Program-made: the position numbers and the translations under genes
Shown here: positions 13,101 through 28,100 of the stretch, piece by piece
Position numbering within the stretch: the stretch's first letter is position 1
Layout: each line of letters opens with the position of its first letter
NCBI GenBank assembly: GCA_029465975.1
Contig: CM055753.1
Span: forward strand, 8,214,821-8,278,820
From: Dallia pectoralis
Taxonomy: Eukaryota; Chordata; Actinopteri; Esociformes; Umbridae
Direction of reading: 5' to 3'
DNA length: 64,000 bases
Notes under the pieces: generated by a model
Told to the model about the DNA's origin: nothing
Seen by the model: the letters and a program-made list of their open reading frames with translations, nothing else
The model's database searches: none

Positions 13101-16100
13101 CTCTCCATATATCTCCTCTCCATATATCTCCTCTCCACATAACTCCTCTCCATATATCTCCTCTCCATATAACTCCTCTCCATATATCTCCTCACCATAT
13201 ATCTCCTCTCCATATGTCTCCTCTCCATATATCTCCCTCCATATATCTCCTCTCCATATATCTCCTCTCCACATATCTCCTCTCCATATATCTCCTCTCC
13301 ATATAACTCCTCTCCATATATCTCCTCTCCATATATCTCCTCTCCATATATCTCCTCTCCATATATCTCCTCTCCATATATCCCCTCTCCATATATCTCC
13401 TCTCCATATATCTCCTCTCCATATATCTCCTCTCCATACATCTCCTCACCATATATCTCCCCTCCATATATCCCCTCTCCATATATCTCCTCTCCATATA
13501 TCTCCTCTCCATATATCTCCTCTCCATATATCTCCTCTCCATATATCTCCTCTCCACATATCTCCTCTCCATATATCTCCTCTCCATATATCTCCTCTCC
13601 ATATATCTCCTCTCCATATATCTCCTCTCCATATATCTCCTCTCCATATATCCCCTCTCCATATAACTCCTCTCCACATATCTCCTCTCCATATATCTCC
13701 TCTCCACATATCTCCTCTCCATATATCACCATTTCACTGCCATCCCGTTTTCCATTTTCCTTTCATAGCTCTGTTGCCCTGGAGCACAACTTCCGAGACT
13801 GGCAGGATGTGGATGTGTTCCAGAGCCGGGTGGCATCGATGACCTACATCGGACACGGAACCTACTCAGCCTACGCTCTCACCAACAGTACACAGGTTCG
13901 GTCGTTTGTCTCTGGTCGCTAACACCTTGTTTGCATTGGCCCCTCAAGACGCCTGTTAAATGTTAACTTAAGTATCAATTAAATGTTCAACCGTGTTGAC
14001 TGCGCTGACACCTGAGTACAACCGTGTTGACTGTGCTGACACCTGAGTACAACCGTGTTGACTGCGCTGACACCTGAGTACAACCATGTTGACTGTGCTG
14101 ACACCTGAGTACAACCGTGTTGACTGCGCTGACACCTGAGTACAACCATGTTGACTGCGCTGACACCTGAGTACAACCGTGTTGACTGTGCTGACACCTG
14201 AGTACAACCATGTTGACTGCGCTGACACCTGAGTACAACCATGTTGACTGTGCTGACACCTGAGTACAACCATGTTGACTGTGCTGACACCTGAGTACAA
14301 CCATGTTGACTGTGCTGACACCTGAGTACAACCATGTTGACTGCGCTGACACCTGAGTACAACCATGTTGACTGTGCTGACACCTGAGTACAACCATGTT
14401 GACTGTGCTGACACCTGAGTACAACCATGTTGACTGCGCTGACACCTGAGTACAACCGTGTTGACTGCGCTGACACCTGAGTACAACCGTGTTGACTGCG
14501 CTGACACCTGAGTACAACCATGTTGACTGCGCTGACACCTGAGTACAACCGTGTTGACTGTGCTGACACCTGAGTACAACCGTGTTGACTGTGCTGACAC
14601 CTGAGTACAACCATGTTGACTGTGCTGACACCCAGGTGTTCAGCCGAGAGACGGCGGCCAACAGCCTGAGGGTGGCGCTCCTAATGACCGACGGATTGGA
14701 CCACCCTCGCAGTCCCAGTGCCGCAACGGCGGCGGCCGAGGCCAAGAACCACAACATCCACCTGTTCACCATTGGCCTGTCGGGGCTGCCTAAAGACGGG
14801 GCGGCCAACGCCAGGCTGCGTTCCATCGCCAGCGCCCCACCACACCATCACGTCTTCAGCCTCACAGACGGGCTGCTGGAGGATAAACTCTACCGAGAGC
14901 TGGTGAGTGGGAGGATGGAGGAGGTTTTCTTGGGAGGATGGAGGAGGTTTTATTTTTGCAATGTCACACAATTTCAGATGTTTATTTCCCCACAGCCACC
15001 AGATTGGCTCAAGCGATCAAATGACTGAACAGGATTGAATAATCGATTGAGGTACCAGGACGCCGTAAGAATATAAAGTGTTAATTTTTTGCTATTTATC
15101 TGCTTTTTTTTAGAACAAGATTGTAAACACAGGGGTAAGTGAAGCCTCCCATTGTATTTACCCATTGGGAATATGATTGAGAATATGATTAACTCTTTGT
15201 TGTATACTGACACTTGGTTCCTCTGACATTCAGTGCCCGCAGCCAAAGTCCTGTCTTTGTGATAAAGGAGAGAGAGGTCTGCCTGGGAATCCTGTGAGTA
15301 GACACACATACAACTGACATCACCCCTGTTCTACTATATATTGCCCACTGTACGTCAGCTCTATTGTGTCTGTATGTCAGGTATGTAGTGTCTGTATGCC
15401 AGGTCTATAGTGTCTGTATGTCAGGTCTATAGTGTCTGTATGTCAGGTATGTAGTGTTTGTATGCCAGGTCTATAGTGTCTGTATGCCAGGTCTATAGTG
15501 TCTGTATGCCAGGTCTATAGTGTCTGTATGTCAGGTCTATAGTGTCTGTATGTCAGGTCTATAGTGTCTGTATGTCAGGTCTATAGTGTTTGTATGCCAG
15601 GTCTATAGTGTCTGTATGTCAGGTCTATAGTGTCTGTATGTCAGGTCTATAGTGTCTGTATGTCAGGTCTATAGTGTCTGTATGTCAGGTCTATAGTGTC
15701 TGTATGTCAGGTCTATAGTGTCTGTATGTCAGGTCTATAGTGTCTGTATGTCAGGTCTATAGTGTCTGTATGTCAGGTCTATAGTGTCTGTATGTCAGGT
15801 CTATAGTGTCTGTATGTCAGGTCTATAGTGTCTGTATGTCAGGTCTATAGTGTCTGTATGTCAGGTCTATAGTGTCTGTATGTCAGGTCTATAGTGTCTG
15901 TATGTCAGGTCTATAGTGTCTGTATGTCAGGTCTATAGTGTCTGTATGTCAGGTCTATAGTGTCTGTATGTCAGGTCTATAGTGTCTGTATGTCAGGTCT
16001 ATAGTGTCTGTATGTCAGGTCTATAGTGTCTGTATGTCAGGTCTATAGTGTCTGTATGTCAGGTCTATAGTGTCTGTATGTCAGGTCTATAGTGTCTGTA

Positions 16101-19100
16101 TGTCAGGTCTATAGTGTCTGTATGTCAGGTCTATAGTGTCTGTATGTCAGGTCTATAGTGTCTGTATGTCAGGTCTATAGTGTCTGTATGTCAGGTCTAT
16201 AGTGTCTGTATGTCAGGTCTATAGTGTCTGTATGTCAGGTCTATAGTGTCTGTATGTCAGGTCTATAGTGTCTGTATGTCAGGTCTATAGTGTCTGTATG
16301 TCAGGTCTATAGTGTCTGTATGTCAGGTCTATAGTGTCTGTATGTCAGGTCTATAGTGTCTGTATGTCAGGTCTATAGTGTCTGTATGTCAGGTCTATAG
16401 TGTCTGTATGTCAGGTCTATAGTGTCTGTATGTCAGGTCTATAGTGTCTGTATGTCAGGTCTATAGTGTCTGTATGTCAGGTCTATAGTGTCTGTATGTC
16501 AGGTCTATAGTGTCTGTATGTCAGGTCTATAGTGTCTGTATGTCAGGTCTATAGTGTCTGTATGTCAGGTCATCTAGCCTGTGTGTATACAAGAAGGGTT
16601 CTCTGCATCCCATCAAAGAGTAGGAAGTGTGTTTCCCACAATGCAAGTGTATCAGGCCTGTGCTGTGTGACGGGTGAAGGGTCGTGGGCCTTAAATGAAA
16701 GAATAGCACTGGGGAGCCGTGTGGGTTTGGTCTAGCCAAACGTTTGAAGACAGGCTTTTGGCTGGAAGCTCGGATCAAGGATGAGATTAGCCTCTGAGCG
16801 TGGGTGCATTAGGGGGTTGACTGATGTGGGCTATCGTTCACGGGTTGGGGTTATTACACACAAAAAGCATCGGAATGGGACTTGAACCGACAACTGACGG
16901 TCGCCTATGTATACTGCATCTCCCCTGGACACACCATGGGAACGTTAGGAGACTAATCAGGGCTAAACAAGGCTCCTAAATAATCCCACTCCATCCATTC
17001 TGTCCTCTGATGTATTCATGTGTGCCTGCAGGGGAAGACTGGCCAGCCCGGAGCTAACGGCGTTCCCGGTCCGAAAGGATTCCGCGTACGTTTGTTGTTC
17101 TGTCCCAGTGACGTACCTACTGTTACAGGGACAATACGTTCACGCTCATCGGAATGTTCTAATATGTACATGTGTGGATGTGTTCATGGTCCGCTTTCTG
17201 ATATCCGTGTAGGGAGAACCGGGAATTAACGGAAGGCCTGGGATCGGGGGTGTTGAGGTACTGGAAAGCACCCGAATAAACCTTTATATTACCGGCTAAT
17301 GACTGGTGTGTCCATTTTTAATGAGTTCCTTTTTTGTCTTAGGGTCGACCCGGCTCTAGAGGGGGAAAAGTGAGATACCAAATGCTATTACTTTTCCTTA
17401 ACTTTGTGACAGTACACGTGCTAAGAGAAACGCAGACCTTTTTAGAAGCAGATAAGTATACTGTTCCGAGTATATTGTGTTTATTATATTGTGTTTATCA
17501 TTTTGTGTTTATCATTTTGTGTTTATCATATTGTTTAAACTTATTAGTTAGTATATATAATATAATTTATAAATGGATGCTGTATCACACTGGAACAGCT
17601 TGGTCCAAAACTGTGAGAACAAACACTCGCTTCTGGAGTTTATTCGATACTGCATGCTGTATTTCACCTGTTTGACAAACTGTCCATGGTCTGGCCAGCA
17701 AACGGCCCGGTGTCGTAAAAATAATGTTCCCTCTGCTTCACCTGCTCTGTTTCTCAGGGGGAACGAGGTGAGTGTGGCGCTCCCGGGATAAAAGGAGACC
17801 AGGTATGTTTTTCTGAACGATGCATTCACGCAGGTCTGAATGATGCAGGTTGGCAGACACGGCTGTTGCCTTAGTAGATGGATAACATGGTTATAGGTAG
17901 ATAAAGCGGTACACTAGTTTGTAATACTAATGATGTAAGCGTTTAACTGTAAGTAATAGTTGTGTGAATACTTTTGAATGTTTTTGAGATACTTATTGGC
18001 ACTTTTTATAGTGGATCTGTCCCTGTTCTGTCCTGACTTTGACCCGTTTCTACAGGGACCAGAAGGACCTTCAGGCCAACGAGGAATCAGAGGAGAGCAG
18101 GTGACTCATTCTAAAGCAATACGATCAACATGATTGTGGCATTTTTTGCCCCAGGGGCTTTTACAAATTTTGCTGGATTATTGTCATGTAGACACAGACT
18201 TTTGGAAATGTCTCTCAAGGATGAACCATACTAGAATTCTTTTTCTGAGGTTTTGGCTGATTTCTTTTGGTTCTTCGATGATGTCAAGCGAAGAGGCGTC
18301 AAATTTAAAAGTAGTAGGCCTTGAAATACATCTACAGGCACACCTCCAATGGACTCACATTATGTCAAGTAGCCCATCAGAAGCTTCTAAAGCCATGATA
18401 TGACTTTAGAGAATTATCCAAGCTGTTTAACAGCACTTCTGATCGCCTGGAGTCGCCTTCAGCTCTATGTCCAGTGTGTTTACTTTATGTGTTTTAATTT
18501 TGGGGGGAAATTGTTTGGAAAATGTAAAAGGCCATAAGAAAATGGTCAAATCCAAATCCTCCAACCAGGGCAGTGTGTGAATGAGAAAGCGGTCAATGTG
18601 ACCGATTACTGTGTCTATACCAGCAAGTCCACATCCGACCATTCCCTGGAAGAGCCAGTATCTCATGGAAATCTCCCAATCTGCACTTATGGAATGTGAG
18701 ACCGGGATTAGTCCTTATCCCTGCAGGGAATCCCAGCCAACACTGTATTGTCTTTATCTCCCAGCAGACCATTGTGCTGCAGGATTAGTGTTTTGGTACA
18801 TGTTCTCCATCCAGCCTTAATTCCACCTTAAATGCTCTTCGCGCCTTTTCGTCTGAATGTGGTCGGTGGGTTTTAGATTTCCCTTTTAGCCGTCTTCCCA
18901 TGGGGACTGGCGAGTACCTATGCGAATAATCACACGACTATAGAGGGCGAGTGTAGTGGAAACATCGTTTAATTGACCATGACCTTCCTATATATGCACG
19001 ACCGCTTTGAAAATATCGTAACAATCGCCAAAGAACATGACTTTTCGTGAGATAATTTTTTACAATATTGCCAATATTCCTGAAAGCGTATTAGTTGTTA

Positions 19101-22100
19101 TTTAAAAGCTTTCAGGGACTTTCATGGATATTAAACTAATTTTGAAAATGCTGCTACCTTATGGATTTGTTTTTGTTTTGGAAGTTTACAGATTTTTTTC
19201 CGGGGCTATAAGCTGTTCTCCGATCAGACAAAATCAACCCCCAATGAAATACCTCATTAGCTGAGGTGTTTGCCCTGTTGTCATTGCAGGGTCTAAGTGG
19301 AAGTTCTGGAGAACAGGGCCCTGAAGGACCCGTTGGATCTAAAGTAAGGTCGATGCTAAACCTCCAATACTCCCAGAGGTGTTCTAGGCAAGGATATAGC
19401 TGAAACATACTGACAACTGAGTTGCGAGAAGATGAATGATGACACCCTGCTGTTTTCCAGGGTGATCGTGGGCTCGCTGGGGTGTCAGGACCGCCAGGGG
19501 ATGCTGGCATTGGCTTTCCTGGACCTAAGGTCAGTTTAGATTTGTCCTTAATGGTGACTATTAGGAGTGAATCTAGACTCTAATCTTAATTTCTCCTGCA
19601 TTCCAGGGTGATAAGGGAAATCAGGGAAGACCTGGATCCAGCGGTCCTGTGGGTATTGGTGAACCTGGCCTGCCGGTAAATACAGAGTGTCCCTTCACAC
19701 GGCTGGATATCTTTTTTTTTTACATCATTACATCAACTTTACCAGCCTTCTTGTAGAACATGGTGCAGGTGTCAGGATGTCCACCAGGTGGAGCCAAATT
19801 AGATAAACGCGTTGTTAACTTGATGGACATTTGTTTTATCCTCTTTGTTACGTGCCAGGGTCCGATTGGTGCTCCTGGGGTTCAGGGATCACAGGGGTTC
19901 CCAGGTGAGGGTGTGCCAGGATCTAAGGTGAGAACACTGTCACCGTTCAACAGAATTAATAGGGACAAACTTAGATATGTACTGGTAATGGATGATATAG
20001 TATGACTGATATGTACCTGTTAATGGATGATATAGTATGACTGATATGTACCTGTTAATGGATGATATAGTATGACTGATATGTACCTGTTAATGGATGA
20101 TATAGTATGACTTAGATATGTACTGTTAATGGATGATATAGTATGACTTATATGTTAATGGATGATATAGTATGACTTAGATATGTACTGGTAATGGCTG
20201 ATATAGTATGACTGATATGTACTGTTAATGGATGATATAGTATGACTTATATGTTAATGGATGATATAGCATGACTTAGATATGTACTGTTAATGGATTA
20301 TATAGCATGACTTAGATATGTACTGTAAATGGATGATATAGTATGACTTAGATATGTACTGTTAATGGATTATATAGTATGACTTAGATATGTACTGGTA
20401 ATGGGTGATATAGTATGACTTAGATATGTACTGGTAATGGATTATATAGCATGACTTAGATATGTACTTTTAATGGATGATATAGCATGACTTAGATATG
20501 TACTGTAAATGGATGATATAGTATGACTGATATGTACTGTTAATGGATGATATAGTATGACTTATATGTTAATGGATGATATAGTATGTCTTAGATATGT
20601 ACTGGTAATGGCTGATATAGTATGACTGATATGTACTGTTAATGGATTATATAGCATGACTTAGATGTGTACTGTTAATGGATTATATAGTATGACTGAT
20701 ATGTACTGTTAATGGATGATATAGTATGACTTAGATGTGTACTGTTAATGGATTATATAGCATGACTTAGATATGTACTGTAAATGGATGATATAGTATG
20801 ACTGATATGTACTGTTAATGGATGATATAGTATGACTTATATGTTAATGGATGATATAGCATGACTTAGATGTGTACTGTTAATGGATTATATAGCATGA
20901 CTTAGATATGTACTGTAAATGGATGATATAGTATGACTTAGATATGTAGTGTAAATGGATGATATAGTATGACTGATATGTACTGTTAATGGATGATATA
21001 GTATGACTTATATGTTAATGGATGATATAGCATGACTTAGATGTGTACTGTTAATGGATTATATAGCATGACTTAGATATGTACTGTAAATGGATGATAT
21101 AGTATGACTTAGATATGTACTGTTAATGGATTATATAGTATGACTGATATGTACTGTTAATGGATTATATAGCATGACTTAGATATGTACTGTTAATGGA
21201 TTATATAGTATGACTGATATGTACTGTTAATGGATTATATAGTATGACTGATATGTACTGTTAATGGATTATATAGTATGACTGATATGTACTGTTAATG
21301 GATTATATAGCATGACTTAGATATGTAGTGTAAATGGATGATATAGTATGACTGATATGTACTGTTAATGGATTATATAGTATGACTGATATGTACCTGT
21401 TAATGGATTATATAGTATGACTGATATGTACTGTTAATGGATTATATAGTATGACTGATATGTACTGTTAATGGATTATATAGCATGACTTAGATATGTA
21501 GTGTAAATGGATGATATAGTATGACTGATATGTACTGTTAATGGATTATATAGTATGACTGATATGTACTGTTAATGGATGATACAGTATGCTGTTAAGT
21601 TAACTCTAGGTGTTTAACCCTTTGTGGGTTTTGCCATGGCGAACTGGCATATTATCATATTGTTACAGTTAATGGTTAAATGTACCTAACGACACTGTCT
21701 GTTATGTGTTTTAGGGTGACAGGGGTTATGAGGGTCCTAAAGGAGTCCGGGGTACCCCAGGTTCAGGGGTCAAAGGTGACAAGGTAGGTTGACCGTAACC
21801 CTGACTTCATCCAAACCCTCCCTCATGACCGGATGCATCAAACATACATGAAGGGCTGTGCATCTGCGTATACAGTCCTTAAACAATTCTGTAAAGTATA
21901 ACTTGTAACCCCTGGCCTCTGACCTCCAGGGAAACACAGGAGACCCAGGGTTACCAGGATTGGTGGGATTTCCAGGCGCTGGGATCCAGGGGGAAAAGGC
22001 AGGGCCTGTGAAATGATTCAATTATCTCCCTGTCATTCTGTTTTGTTTACACACGAAACCAATTAACGTCTATCTGCCCTGCTCTCCATGCAGGGAAACT

Positions 22101-25100
22101 CTGGTCCCACGGGCCCTTCTGGTCCCCGGGGCCCTCCAGGACTAGGCATCGTCGGCCCAAAAGTGAGTGCCAATAAATATGGTGGTCGGTGACACAGTAC
22201 GTTGGCCTCCACACTCACATCCAGACGTTGAGATTCAAAGTGTGGCATTTCTCCAGTCTGCAGTCCTGGCACAAATGAAAATGTCTTCTGTACAGGGCGA
22301 CCAAGGCTTCCCAGGGGAGCACGGGCCACAGGGCGAGAGAGGGGTTGGTGAGCCAGGGTCAAAGGTGAGTGGGTGGCACAGGTCCACCATGTGACATACA
22401 ACACAACACACGTATGTGCGTGTATGCACGACTGAGATGAGTTTGTTGGTGTGAGTTGGATCTGTGGTCATCTCCAGGGTGAACCGGGCCCAGACGGATC
22501 CTCTGGGATACCTGGGATACCTGGGGAAGATGGAGCGGTTGGACCTAAGGTGAGCAATGGGTCGGACCTCGCTAATACTGCAACATGAACATGTCTCCAA
22601 CGTGAACCTCCACTCGTACACAAACACAGAAAAGATCACACGCATGGCCTGCAGATTTGAAAACAAAACATATATATTCTTTTCTGTGACATTTTTTATG
22701 GCAACTGCATAACATTTGGACTTGCCCGTATTGGCATATTCTCGTTTGTGTCTTGAAAACAAAGGGTGAGATGGGTTTTCCAGGACTGCGAGGAATTGAA
22801 GGTGCGCCAGGAAAAGGGTTCCCTGGAGAAAAGGTAGAGTTGTGTTATTGTCGTGTAGAACATTTACCCAAACAAACCCCTAGACTTCTATAGAAACATT
22901 TGGTGGCTCAGTGATACCTTCCGAGTCTGTGGCATGAACAACTCCAGGGGGAAGTGTGCGTAAATAAGCCCGGTTGGGATTTGACACGTGTGTTTGTGTT
23001 TGTCAACAGGGTGATCGGGGTGACCGGGGTCTCAGGGGACTACCAGGATCACCGGGAATAACGGGACCAGCAGGAGCCAAGGTATGTTAACCGGTATCAC
23101 CAGAACCCTGAATGGATCAGGCCCTCCTTACAAAGTCTCCTTTCTGTTTGTCAGGGAGAGCCCGGCAGCTTCGGAATGATGGGTGTTCCAGGACCTCCTG
23201 GCCGCGGCCTGCCGGGGTCAAAGGTCAGTTGCGCAGACAGGTGTGCGCGCACGCCTGCACACACACACACACATACAACTGCACACACACACATTCTATG
23301 TTTAGTCACTTTGTGGGGACCCCAACTTTTATTCTCATTTAAATAAAATTTTTCCCTCACTCTGGAATTTAACCCTTGGAATGTTCTTGCAAGCTCAAAT
23401 CGTCCTTGTTTTACTTCGCCTGCAGGGATGCCTGCCACAAACACACACCACATAAGTGCAGCTTATGGTCCAATGCCAACTGTCTGCATTAGCCCGCTCT
23501 GTATAGGGACTTCAATTCTACAAGTAAAGTGAATAATGACTCGTACACCTATAAATCCAGATGTTTGTAAATAACTGTTGTCCAAATTGACAGGGGGACC
23601 CTGGACCAGTTGGTCAGGCTGGACTTGTAGGAGAGCCCGGAGTTGGAATCCCAGGGCCCAAGGTAGGCACAACAAACAGCTGAACATTTCTCAAAACCAG
23701 CAGATTCTTTTCATTAGCACTAAGGCCGTGGCATTAAGCTACCACTGTGTGTGTTTCTTCTATTCAGGGAGAGAGGGGGAACCCAGGATCTCTGGGGCCT
23801 CCGGGGTTAAAAGGAGACAGCCATGCTGGACCTCAGGTGAGACCATTGAAGTGGTGTGGAGGGACAGAGACTGTCGGGATGATCTAGATATAGATACGGT
23901 TTGAGCAAGAATGATGTCATTTGATCTGGCCAGGCAAGCCAAGCTCTCAACAACCATATTGGCGAAACAAATGAATTCACAATATCCCACATCTGAGGTT
24001 AATTGTTGCAGAAAAATACAAACTTGCACACTGCATTTGGTTGGTTGTGCTAGGGTTACCTTTCCTCGCTGAGCTCGCGCTCAATTTTGTGGCTAACAAG
24101 CGCGCTTGGTTGTGGTCGTTGGTTGGTAAATGCATCCTTCTCCAAGCACGTCGCTGCTGGTGTGTCCCTGTTTGACTGAGCACTGTGCTAAGGTGCAGAA
24201 CGGCGTGACGACATGTGCGTCTGAGGAAACTCGGCTCGGTCTTAGTTTTTTCCTGTGCCCGCTGAGAGTCAAAGCGCAGAGGCCTTAAGTGAAAGCAAGA
24301 CTTCACAAAATTGTGAGGCGCGGGAAAGTAGTGAGAGCTTCAGTATGCAAATGTGAACCACAACATGAAACCCTGATTCGCTCTGGTTGCTAAACAGGGC
24401 CTCCCAGGGTTGCCCGGACAACAAGGAGAGATGGGAGCTGAAGGGAAGGGGTTGCCTGGGCCTAAGGTAAGTTCGATTTCTGTGCAAAAAGCACCCTAGA
24501 AATCCAGACCGTGATGATGGAACAGGAACGTTTGTGATTTGCCGTGTGTTTCAGGGTGACAGAGGTTCCTCGGGACCTCCAGGGGCAACAGGACAACCTG
24601 GCATTGGTGGGGCGGGACTGAAGGTCTGTAATGTTCGGAAAAAGCCCATGTATACCCAAAAAACACTACCCGAATAAACACGAGCTTTGGATCTACACAC
24701 GGAAATACTTTTCTAATCACATACCCAGTGTCATTTTGCTTTTGAAAATGTTTTACTTTTTGAAAATGGAAGCAAAATATTCAACAGATGTGTGTGTTTT
24801 GCAGGGTTCTGTTGGTCAGCCGGGTCCATCTGGACCGCCGGGGATTCCGGGAGAAGGTATCCAGGGACCCAAGGTAAGGTCAAGTTATCGTACTGGATTG
24901 GCACGACGGTGTGGCCGTGGCCTCACAGTACTGTTGGGAATCTATGGGACAGTAGCGACACGTAAATGTAAATCCAATCACGGCACGTTCAACACACAGA
25001 GTGCGCTACGTTTGTGTGTCAACCCAACAGTCCGAGGGAAAGTAGTTCTGTGACAGAACTGTGTGTTCTGGGCTACCCTGGATCCCATGCTATCTACTGG

Positions 25101-28100
25101 TTAAATATGTCAATTGTTTTTTCACATCTACAGGGGGAACCGGGGTTCCAGGGTCCAGCGGGACCACGTGGGCCCCCAGGGGACGGCCATCCAGGAGAGA
25201 AGGTACAAACACAGAGACAACACTTTTCGACACCTTTGGGGAATTGAACCCAAAACCTTGGTGTTGCTGAATTTATGCTCGTATCGACTGAGGCGCCAGA
25301 TTAGCATGCGGGTGGAACATTCTAATTAGCACACACACACTGCTGTTTTCCATCGGCTAGAAAGGTTCTCGTTCACGGGCAACACAGCGCTGTTTTCATA
25401 TTTCTGTACACAGGGAGAAAGGGGGATTGTCGGAGACCGCGGAAAGAAAGGAGACAAAGGACAATTTGGAGAGCCGGGATCTGCGGGGCCCGTGGTATCA
25501 CTGACTTCCTGTTCCATTCTGGTCATTAAAAGGCATTTAAAAGGTTCTGACATACGTTGGTTGATAACGTGTTCGTGTTCCCACTCGCAGGGGCCAGCTG
25601 GTGGGAAGGGGGAACCCGGCTTGACGGTAAGTAGATCACGGAGATCCTTCACTGGTAAATCAACGGCTACTTTGCTGTACAGTATTAACACCTGTGTGTT
25701 CTTTTCTTTATCCCCAGAAAGAGGAGGTCATCCGAATAATCCGGGAAATCTGTGGTGAGTCATACAGCTCAGTGGTGCTACATCCCACATGCGTAGTAAA
25801 AGTCTCGCTCAGATCGTGGGATTTATTCCAGAGCCAAATTGTATCCGAGGATCGACTACATGACATCATATCTTAACCAGTCAATCGCTGACGATTTAAG
25901 GGGTTTCCTAAATACAGTACAGTGGGGTGACTGGTATTAGAGCGGAATGACAGCGTCCGTCTGTCCGTTGATGTTCTCAGGCTGCGGCGTGAAGTGCAGA
26001 GAGAGTGCAGTGGAGCTGGTGTTCGTGATCGACAGCTCGGAGAGCGTCGGACCGGAAAACTTCGAAGTGGTCAAGGATTTCGTGAACGCCCTGATCGACC
26101 GCGTGTCCGTTAGCCGCGAGGCCAGCCGCGTCGGTGTGGTCCTCTACAGTCACATGGACGTGATCGTGGTCAGCCTCAAACAGCAGTCCAGCCAGAACGA
26201 CGTCAAGGTCGGTAGCGCTGAAAAAGACGGTTAGCTTGATCCGATTGTGTTTGAATCCCGGGCCTCCTTCATGTCATCACCGTGGTAACCGTGGTTAATG
26301 GACTTTTTTAATGGATTTTTTTCAAGCATACTTGTGTTTATCTGGGTGTTTAATGGTAATTTCCGGTAACTCGCCCCCTGGTGTGTGTCCGATCTATATC
26401 AGGCGGCGGTGAGGAACATGCCGTACCTGGGAGAGGGCACATTCACGGGCAGTGCCATCCGGACAGCCAACCAGCTGTTCCAGGCGGCGCGACCCGGGGT
26501 TCGTAAAGTCGCCGTGGTAATAACGGACGGGCTGGCGGACCGGCGCGACGCCATCCAGCCCGAGGACGCCGCCAGGGAAGCCCACGGCGACGGCATCGAG
26601 GTCTTTGTCGTCGGCGTGGTGAATAGGAACGACCCGATTTACCCAGAGTTCCAGGATGAGATGATCGTTGTCGCCTCCGACCCGGATGAGGATCATCTAT
26701 ACCTGATCGATGACTTCACGATGCTGCCCAGTATGTCGTTTATGGATCCGCTTCATGAGTCCACTTGAAGTGATGTTTCGGTTTTATTTCCACACACGAG
26801 CATGAGACAAACGGATGTGTCTGCAAATTGCATCGTCCAATCTGACTACACATATATACAGGGAAGGGAGTTTCATTAACCCATACAAACAACCATAAGG
26901 TCCCAATCGCCCGTTGAAGACTGGTGCCTATATTGCTTTACATCACCCACGACCTCCTATGACCAAGCAGTGTGAATTTATTAACGCTGTCTGTCTGTAA
27001 ACAACGGCAGGATTTTAAAAGTATGTTTTGGATAATCACACGCTTGTGCCGTCTGCCATCACTGGCGATTAATGTTTAATGATGTGTACATTGATTTGAT
27101 ATCTTACAATTACCTCGTGACCCGTTACAGCATTTGTTTCCTTGATATCTTCGAACAGCGCTGGAGAATAAACTGCTGAACCAGATCTGCGAACATGATG
27201 ATGGGACTTTCTTCATCCCCGACTTTCTCGGCCCACCCGCCAATGGACCCACTGCTGCCTCCGCCCTTCTAACAGTGTCCCCTCCTGTGGTTTATAGAGA
27301 GGTTCTGGACCGACGCGGCTCACCCGACATTAAGGACGAATTCAAAAGTGTAAGACGAAACTATGAATAATGCTTCTCTGTGGACGGTCTGTGCCAGTCT
27401 GCACATAGACCTCACCTTTATTGTATACAACCAGACCATCAAATCTGTTACATAGCAATCGCAATTTCTACAATGCGTTGTCTATTTATATTGTTTTCAT
27501 TTTGTCGATTCTCCTTCATCAGCCCGGACCAGTAGTATTTGCGACTGAGGTCGCTCCATCCTCATCGACCCCAGAGCCCTCTGGCTTCAGTGAGAATGAC
27601 ATTTATACTAGAAAGACACCGTTGTCCTTCGAAGTGCCCCTGAGGAAATTCCCAGACGTCATAGCAGCAGAATCAGGAGGCCAGGAATGGAAGCAGCGAC
27701 CCCCTGTTATTTCTATTGTAGGACCCCAGATCCCCCATGTCCCTGTGACCACCCAGGCCCCTCCCACCCGAACTAAGCCGTCTCCACCCCAACGGCCAGA
27801 TGTATTTGGACCAGGTGAGTAGCATCTACATTTACAATTTTACTTATATATATATATAAGAAACCTACAGATGTATTCAACCGTCTGTAATTTACTTATT
27901 ATTTCTTATTTATTTGTTAATTTTTACCATGCACCCTTACCCTGAAAGCCTGCACACGTAATGTATTATATAATGGTTAAAGTGCTATAAAGACAATATG
28001 TAAGTATTGCAAAGACAGCTTTATATAACAAGCATAAGGCTTTGTAACTTGCCTTTGTCAAGTCTTATGAAGGCGTTTTGTCGGTTCTAGTGGCGGACTG

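Noticed and set aside
10300..13842. 1,180-codon plus-strand frame and several minus-strand frames of up to 924 codons
   Set aside because: They are readings of a 15-bp minisatellite within col28a1 intron 2; no start context, no domain, and the flanking exons of a real gene enclose them.
13968..14826. Overlapping minus-strand frames of 210-279 codons
   Set aside because: The 31-bp array read in three frames; part also overlaps the real plus-strand vWA exon.
13987..16570. Possible CRISPR arrays
   Set aside because: Units are contiguous without unique spacers and lie in introns of a vertebrate gene; they are minisatellites.
22235..22762. 175-codon minus-strand frame
   Set aside because: Opposite-strand shadow of collagen exons 19 and 20 (CCN-rich anticodons give Pro/Gly-like reading).
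25236..25300. tRNA-like stretch GAATTGAACCCAAAACCTTG (another near 16875)
   Set aside because: Resembles the reverse of a tRNA 3' half, as in tRNA-derived SINEs, but no full cloverleaf or promoter boxes could be built; at most a SINE relic.
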